A stretch of DNA of 11,120 nt from CAYOEV01 sp964403075. GTDB lineage: Bacteria > Bacteroidota > Bacteroidia > Cytophagales > Cyclobacteriaceae. Shown here in pieces: positions 8,192 through 11,120 of this stretch. The DNA lies in contig CAYOEV010000044.1 in the NCBI GenBank assembly GCA_964403075.1, positions 1-11,120 of the forward strand. Direction: 5' to 3'. Made by a program: the position numbers and the translations under genes. The notes under the pieces were generated by a model. The model saw only the letters and a program-made list of their open reading frames with translations. It ran no database searches and was not told the origin of the DNA. Positions within the stretch are counted from its first letter, which is position 1; each line of letters opens with the position of its first letter.

Positions 8192-8249
8192 ACAGCAATT
8201 TAACCATGCGGGGGAAGTTTGGGTTTACACAAGTAGCTACTTTCGTTCT

Positions 8250-8675
8250 ATGAAGCCAATAATTGTTAATCAGGGCAAGTGGTTATCCAGCCAGTCCCGA
8301 TGGATTTATTCCGGGTTATTTGTGGTCACCACCTGGTGGATGCCGTTTTATGTGCCAAATGTTCTGGGATTCTTGACCATAGTGGTGATGGGTATGGGTT
8401 TGCTCGTGGTGTGGACGTCCATACGGGTGATTTCTGTTGATCCCGAGCAAAAGAACTGGAGCACCTACACGCTACTGATGGGTAGGAAAGTGCAACTAAA
8501 GATGCATCCGTTGGGGCGGGTGGATGCACTTGAGTGGATCAACGGGCAACTGTGCATGCGACTGCAAAATGGCGAGTCTGTGATCTTATGGGCGGGTGAA
8601 CTTGCGTTAAGACCGGATGATCAAAAAGTTCAGGCGCTTGCGAAGCGGCTTGGCACTTCGCTCAAATTGTCATAA
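8250..8675 (+). CDS. Unknown small membrane protein with two transmembrane segments
   Basis: I do not recognise this 141-residue protein. Two hydrophobic segments lie near the N-terminus, at about 18-35 and 38-60, with the short linker YVPN between them, so both ends may face the same side of the membrane. A soluble tail of about 80 residues follows with alternating hydrophobic and polar residues (for example VDALEWINGQLCMRLQNG) and an apparent C-terminal helix. This layout recalls bacterial PH-like (YdbT/YokE-type) proteins, but that is only an impression. The frame is open upstream to 8070, but that extension runs antisense through nuoA; the ATG at 8250 starts cleanly just before the hydrophobic region. 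The gene is divergent from nuoA (58 bases apart) and its last 14 bases overlap the end of frr, tail to tail. Confidence 0.7.
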   Translation: MKPIIVNQGKWLSSQSRWIYSGLFVVTTWWMPFYVPNVLGFLTIVVMGMGLLVVWTSIRVISVDPEQKNWSTYTLLMGRKVQLKMHPLGRVDALEWINGQLCMRLQNGESVILWAGELALRPDDQKVQALAKRLGTSLKLS

Positions 8676-9222
8676 TGTCTGCTTCTTTATGACCCAGGAG
8701 TTCATCGATGCGATGGGTATATGTATCGGTAAGTTTCTGCACCTCGTCTTCAGCGGCCTTCACTTCATCCTCAGACATACCCTCTTTGAGTAACTTTTTG
8801 AGCGATTCATTGGTATCTTTCCTAATATTTCGAATGCTCACCTTCCCGCTCTCCGCTTCTCCTTTGGCCTGCCGGACCAATTGGGTTCGGCGCTCCTCGG
8901 TCAATTGGGGAATATTGATTCGAATCAACTCCCCGTCATTTTGGGGGTTCAATCCCAGATTGCTGTTGATGATAGCTCGTTCAATGTCTGAAATAATGGT
9001 TTTCTCCCAGGGCTTTATACTAATGGTGCGTGCATCGGGTGCGGTGACTGCTGCCACCTGATTCAAAGGGGTGGGGGTGCCGTAGTATTCCACTTCCAAA
9101 CTGTCGACCATGGCGGGAGAGGCTTTTCCAGCCCGAATTTTTGCCATTTCCGATTTGGCATGATCGATGGCCTTTTCCATCATTTCTCTGGCATTGTCGA
9201 GATAAAACTGAATGTCTTCCAT
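8662..9222 (-). CDS. frr: Ribosome recycling factor
   Basis: This 186-residue protein has the usual length of the family. With EF-G it splits post-termination ribosomes so they can be reused. Family landmarks are visible: the N-terminal helix ending in KIRAGKASPAMVDSLEVEYYG (about 28-48), the beta domain with TPLNQVAAV and ISIKPWEK (about 51-74), NSNLGLNPQNDG (86-97), and the C-terminal helical part with RR in LTEERRTQLVRQAK and NIRKDTNESLKKL. It lies 12 bases after pyrH on the same strand, a pairing conserved across many bacteria. Its 3' end overlaps the convergent small membrane protein by 14 bases. Confidence 0.97.
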   Translation of the reverse strand: MEDIQFYLDNAREMMEKAIDHAKSEMAKIRAGKASPAMVDSLEVEYYGTPTPLNQVAAVTAPDARTISIKPWEKTIISDIERAIINSNLGLNPQNDGELIRINIPQLTEERRTQLVRQAKGEAESGKVSIRNIRKDTNESLKKLLKEGMSEDEVKAAEDEVQKLTDTYTHRIDELLGHKEADIMTI

Positions 9223-9234
9223 GAAAGTAAAAGT

Positions 9235-9939
9235 TTAGTTGATCAGCGTGCCGACTTCTTCTCCGTTTAGTATTTTCATCAGGTTACCGGGACGATTCAT
9301 GTCAAACACGATGATGGGTAATTTATTTTCCTGGCACAATGTGAAGGCAGTCATGTCCATCACGCTTAGTCCTTTTTCAAATACTTGCTGAAAGCTGATA
9401 TTGGAAAAGCGTACTGCCTCCGGATCTTTTTCCGGATCGGCTGAGTACACCCCATCCACACGGGTGCCTTTAAGTACCACGTCGGCTTCTACCTCGATGG
9501 CTCTCAAACTGGCGGTGCTGTCGGTCGTGAAATAGGGATTCCCGATGCCTGCACCAAAAATTACGATGCGGCCTTTTTCCAGGTGACGAATGGCGCGACG
9601 TCGAATAAAGGGCTCGCATACTTGTTCCATTTTTAGACCAGACATTAACCGGGTATACATGCCATACTGCTCCAGGGTACTTTGCAAAGCCATGGCGTTG
9701 ATAACCGTGGCCAGCATGCCCATGTAATCTCCCTGCACACGGTCTATACCTAAATTGTTGGAGTCTACTCCGCGAAAGATGTTGCCACCCCCTATCACAA
9801 TTGCCAGCTCAACACCTGCGCTAACCACCGTTTGAATTTCTTCGGCATATTGTTGAAGCCGACTGGAGTCTATGCCGTGCTGTTGGTTGCCCATCAGGGC
9901 TTCACCACTTAACTTGAGGAGAACGCGTCGGTATTTCAT
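9235..9939 (-). CDS. pyrH: UMP kinase
   Basis: This 234-residue cytosolic enzyme transfers phosphate from ATP to UMP to make UDP, an essential step for RNA, DNA and sugar-nucleotide synthesis. It belongs to the amino-acid kinase fold, not to the NMP kinases. Motifs seen are KLSGEALMG (9-17), GGGNIFRG (50-57), GDYMGMLATVINA (70-82), GIGNPYFTTD (131-140) and KGTRVDGVYSADPEKDP (157-173). The length and the MKYRRVLLKLSGEAL start match the family. It leads the pyrH-frr pair and is preceded by a likely Bacteroidota -7 element. No Shine-Dalgarno sequence is present. Confidence 0.97.
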   Translation of the reverse strand: MKYRRVLLKLSGEALMGNQQHGIDSSRLQQYAEEIQTVVSAGVELAIVIGGGNIFRGVDSNNLGIDRVQGDYMGMLATVINAMALQSTLEQYGMYTRLMSGLKMEQVCEPFIRRRAIRHLEKGRIVIFGAGIGNPYFTTDSTASLRAIEVEADVVLKGTRVDGVYSADPEKDPEAVRFSNISFQQVFEKGLSVMDMTAFTLCQENKLPIIVFDMNRPGNLMKILNGEEVGTLIN

Positions 9940-9955
9940 CGCTATTTAAGTCACA

Positions 9956-9963
9956 CAAATATA
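9956..9963 (-). promoter_or_regulatory. Probable -7 promoter element for pyrH-frr
   Basis: The minus strand reads TATATTTG here, an exact match to the Bacteroidota -7 consensus TAnnTTTG, 16 bases before the pyrH ATG. A TTTC at the right distance (21 bases upstream) could act as a degenerate -33 element, but no TTTG is present. Transcription would start close to the start codon, giving a very short leader. Confidence 0.45.
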
Positions 9964-9981
9964 GGATGCCTTAACTGATTG

Positions 9982-10473
9982 CTAGAAAGTAATGAGGACA
10001 TGGTTTTTTTCAACGCTTTCTCCTTTGGTCACATGAATGCTTGCTATTTGCCCGTCAATGGGCGACTTGATCACATTTTCCATCTTCATCGCTTCCAAAA
10101 CCAACAGCTTGTCTCCCTTTTTTACTTCCGATCCGGGGGCTACGTTCACCTCGAGGATGACGCCGGGCATGGGTGATTTGACGTTGCTCAATGCGACTGT
10201 TGCAGCCAAATGAATACCCATTTTTTCAAGAACCGCATCCAATGGATTTTCTATATGCAGGGTGGTTACTCCAGAAGGCCCCTTGAGAGTGATTTTTTGG
10301 TCTTCCTGCCTCAAGCATTCAAACTCGTAGATGGCTTCCTTGGTGTGTACAATGAAAAGATTGCCCGTTTGCATCAGCTTGAAATCGACTGGTTGCTCAT
10401 CAATTAGCCATTGATTTTCCTGTTGTTGTACTTTGACTCGGAGGTCGTGTGTGAGGACGTGGATCGGTTTCAT
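9982..10473 (-). CDS. Biotin carboxyl carrier protein (biotin/lipoyl-attachment domain protein)
   Basis: This 163-residue protein carries the biotin that shuttles carboxyl groups in an acyl-CoA carboxylase. The C-terminal 70 or so residues form a biotinyl domain with MPGVILEVNVAPGSEVKKGD and the attachment motif EAMKMEN; the biotinylated Lys is residue 130. The N-terminal half (about 1-85) is a variable beta-rich region typical of Bacteroidota carrier subunits annotated with acetyl- or propionyl-CoA carboxylase. No carboxylase or carboxyltransferase gene is nearby in the window, so its partner is unknown. The frame is open to an ATG at 10566, but those 31 extra residues are basic, not family-like, and run close to the divergent tRNA promoter; the ATG at 10471-10473 gives the expected N-terminus. 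TATATTTT about 10 bases upstream is a near match to a -7 element. Confidence 0.88.
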   Translation of the reverse strand: MKPIHVLTHDLRVKVQQQENQWLIDEQPVDFKLMQTGNLFIVHTKEAIYEFECLRQEDQKITLKGPSGVTTLHIENPLDAVLEKMGIHLAATVALSNVKSPMPGVILEVNVAPGSEVKKGDKLLVLEAMKMENVIKSPIDGQIASIHVTKGESVEKNHVLITF

Positions 10474-10573
10474 GGTTGTAAAAATATAGCTAGACATCGT
10501 GGTCAATGAAAAATTTCTACAAAAGATCAAAACCCGGGACCGTTTTTCCTTCAATCTTTTGTTCACCTTCCAT

Positions 10574-10604
10574 TTTGGTTAAAGAAAAAAACCCTATACT
10601 TTTG
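10574..10604 (+). promoter_or_regulatory. Bacteroidota-type promoter for the tRNA cluster
   Basis: TTTG (10574-10577) and TACTTTTG (10597-10604) match the Bacteroidota primary sigma factor consensus TTTG / TAnnTTTG exactly, with a 19-base spacer in the usual range. Transcription should begin about 5-10 bases downstream, some 40 bases before the tRNA-Tyr 5' end. It is the clearest promoter in the window and fits a highly expressed stable-RNA unit. Confidence 0.75.
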
Positions 10605-10651
10605 CCTTCCTTTTTCAGAAGGACTGAAAAGGTGCGTTCTTTATATTGTGA

Positions 10652-10734
10652 GGGGGGATACCAAAGCGGCCAACTGGGGCAGACTGTAAATCTGCTGACT
10701 TATGTCTTCGTAGGTTCGAATCCTGCTCCCCCCA
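10652..10734 (+). tRNA. tRNA-Tyr (anticodon GTA)
   Basis: This is an 83-base tRNA with the long variable arm expected of tRNA-Tyr. The acceptor stem GGGGGGA (10652-10658) pairs with TCCCCCC (10727-10733), with discriminator A at 10734. The anticodon stem GCAGA/TCTGC (10679-10683, 10691-10695) encloses CTGTAAA, placing GTA at 10686-10688. The T arm is GTAGG-TTCGAAT-CCTGC (10710-10726). The CCA end is not encoded. Confidence 0.95.
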
Positions 10735-10740
10735 CAGCGC

Positions 10741-10761
10741 CTGTCATCGTTTTGGTGACAG
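10741..10761 (+). other. Hairpin in the tRNA-Tyr/tRNA-Gly spacer
   Basis: CTGTCATCG (10741-10749) can pair with TGGTGACAG (10753-10761): nine pairs, two of them G-T, around a TTT loop. It begins seven bases after the tRNA-Tyr 3' end. No T run follows, so it is unlikely to be an intrinsic terminator; a role in processing or 3'-end protection is possible but unproven. Confidence 0.45.
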
Positions 10762-10836
10762 CTGACATTAATTGGCCAAGGGTTGACGATTTTCGGTAAA
10801 TGTAATTACCGCTTCGCTGGCTCCTCGGTATGCAAT

Positions 10837-10909
10837 GCGGGTGTAGCTCAGTTGGTAGAGCGACAGCCTTCCAAGCTGTAGGTCGCGGGTTCGAGCCTCG
10901 TCACCCGCT
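10837..10909 (+). tRNA. tRNA-Gly (anticodon TCC)
   Basis: This is a 73-base tRNA. The acceptor stem GCGGGTG (10837-10843) pairs with CACCCGC (10902-10908), with discriminator T at 10909. The D arm has GTAGCTCAGTTGGTAGAGC. The anticodon stem ACAGC/GCTGT encloses CTTCCAA, placing TCC at 10870-10872. The T loop is TTCGAGC. CCA is not encoded. It is the second gene of the tRNA unit. Confidence 0.95.
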
Positions 10910-11095
10910 CTAAGTTGGGAAACCACTTGTGAGCAGTTGTTTTAATGTTTGGAATAAGCGCTTAAGGTGTTGCCCCGAGTCAAAACAGGCAGATTGCCTG
11001 GTGCTGTTGAGGCCAGGGTCACAACTTCCTGGTTAGCGTTTGTCTTCGGGATGGGCGGGCAGAGGTAGAAGGTAGAATTGGCACATCCGGTGAAA

Positions 11096-11120
11096 GCCGA
11101 CGTAGCTCAGGGGTAGAGCG
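11096..11120 (+). tRNA. 5' part of a third tRNA, probably tRNA-Thr (cut by the window edge)
   Basis: GCCGACG (11096-11102), TA, then GCTCAGGGGTAGAGC is the acceptor 5' strand and D arm of a tRNA that runs off the window. The anticodon is not included. Threonine is inferred from the sequence start and from the widespread Tyr-Gly-Thr-tuf tRNA order in bacteria; it cannot be proved from these 25 bases. Confidence 0.7.

Noticed and set aside
8070..8249. 60-codon upstream extension of the small membrane protein
   Set aside because: It runs antisense through nuoA and is not needed; the ATG at 8250 places the hydrophobic helices near the N-terminus as expected.
10474..10566. 31-codon N-terminal extension of the biotin carrier protein
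   Set aside because: The extra residues are basic and unlike the family, and the internal ATG at 10471-10473 gives the expected length.
10506..10799. 97-codon plus-strand open frame across the tRNA promoter and tRNA-Tyr
   Set aside because: It overlaps a complete tRNA gene and its promoter, so it is not a protein gene.
10980..11095. Possible 5S rRNA fragment in the tRNA spacer
   Set aside because: A few short words looked rRNA-like, but the conserved 5S loops and closing stem are absent.

Overview
The window looks like chromosome of a member of the Bacteroidota, most likely order Cytophagales. Three things point there. Two proteins end in type IX secretion (T9SS) C-terminal sorting domains. 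Start codons lack Shine-Dalgarno sequences. A near-perfect Bacteroidota promoter (TTTG, 19 nt, TACTTTTG) precedes the tRNA cluster. Genus and species cannot be read from this sequence.

Layout. 1-1979 (minus strand) carries a tiny secreted protein that is little more than a signal peptide plus a T9SS sorting domain, and upstream of it the bifunctional NAD(P)HX repair enzyme NnrE/NnrD. 1980-2724 is a 745-base stretch with no intact gene; it may hold a decayed gene fragment on the minus strand. 2725-5259 (plus) encodes an 844-residue secreted protein made of five SbsA/Big_5-type Ig-like domains, two MBG-like repeats and a T9SS sorting domain. 5514-8191 (minus) is the operon nuoA-nuoB-nuoC-nuoD of respiratory complex I, with overlapping genes; it stops after nuoD, so the other subunits must be encoded elsewhere. 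8250-8675 (plus) is an unrecognised small protein with two membrane segments. 8662-9939 (minus) holds pyrH (UMP kinase) and frr (ribosome recycling factor). 9982-10473 (minus) is a biotin carboxyl carrier protein. 10574-11120 (plus) is a stable-RNA unit: promoter, tRNA-Tyr(GTA), tRNA-Gly(TCC) and the first 25 bases of a third tRNA, probably tRNA-Thr. In many bacteria this tRNA set leads into tuf, which would lie beyond the right edge.

How the genes work together. Most of the window is housekeeping: redox cofactor repair, the hydrophilic connecting part of complex I plus NuoA, pyrimidine nucleotide supply, ribosome recycling, a biotin-dependent carboxylase subunit and tRNAs. The accessory content is the two T9SS-exported proteins and the spacer between them. 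I found no phage, insertion sequence, CRISPR array, toxin-antitoxin or defence genes, and no convincing new system. The points most worth a second look are the sorting-domain-only protein, the possible gene remnant at about 2107-2312, the nuo cluster limited to ABCD, the unknown membrane protein, and the long spacer with hairpins inside the tRNA cluster.
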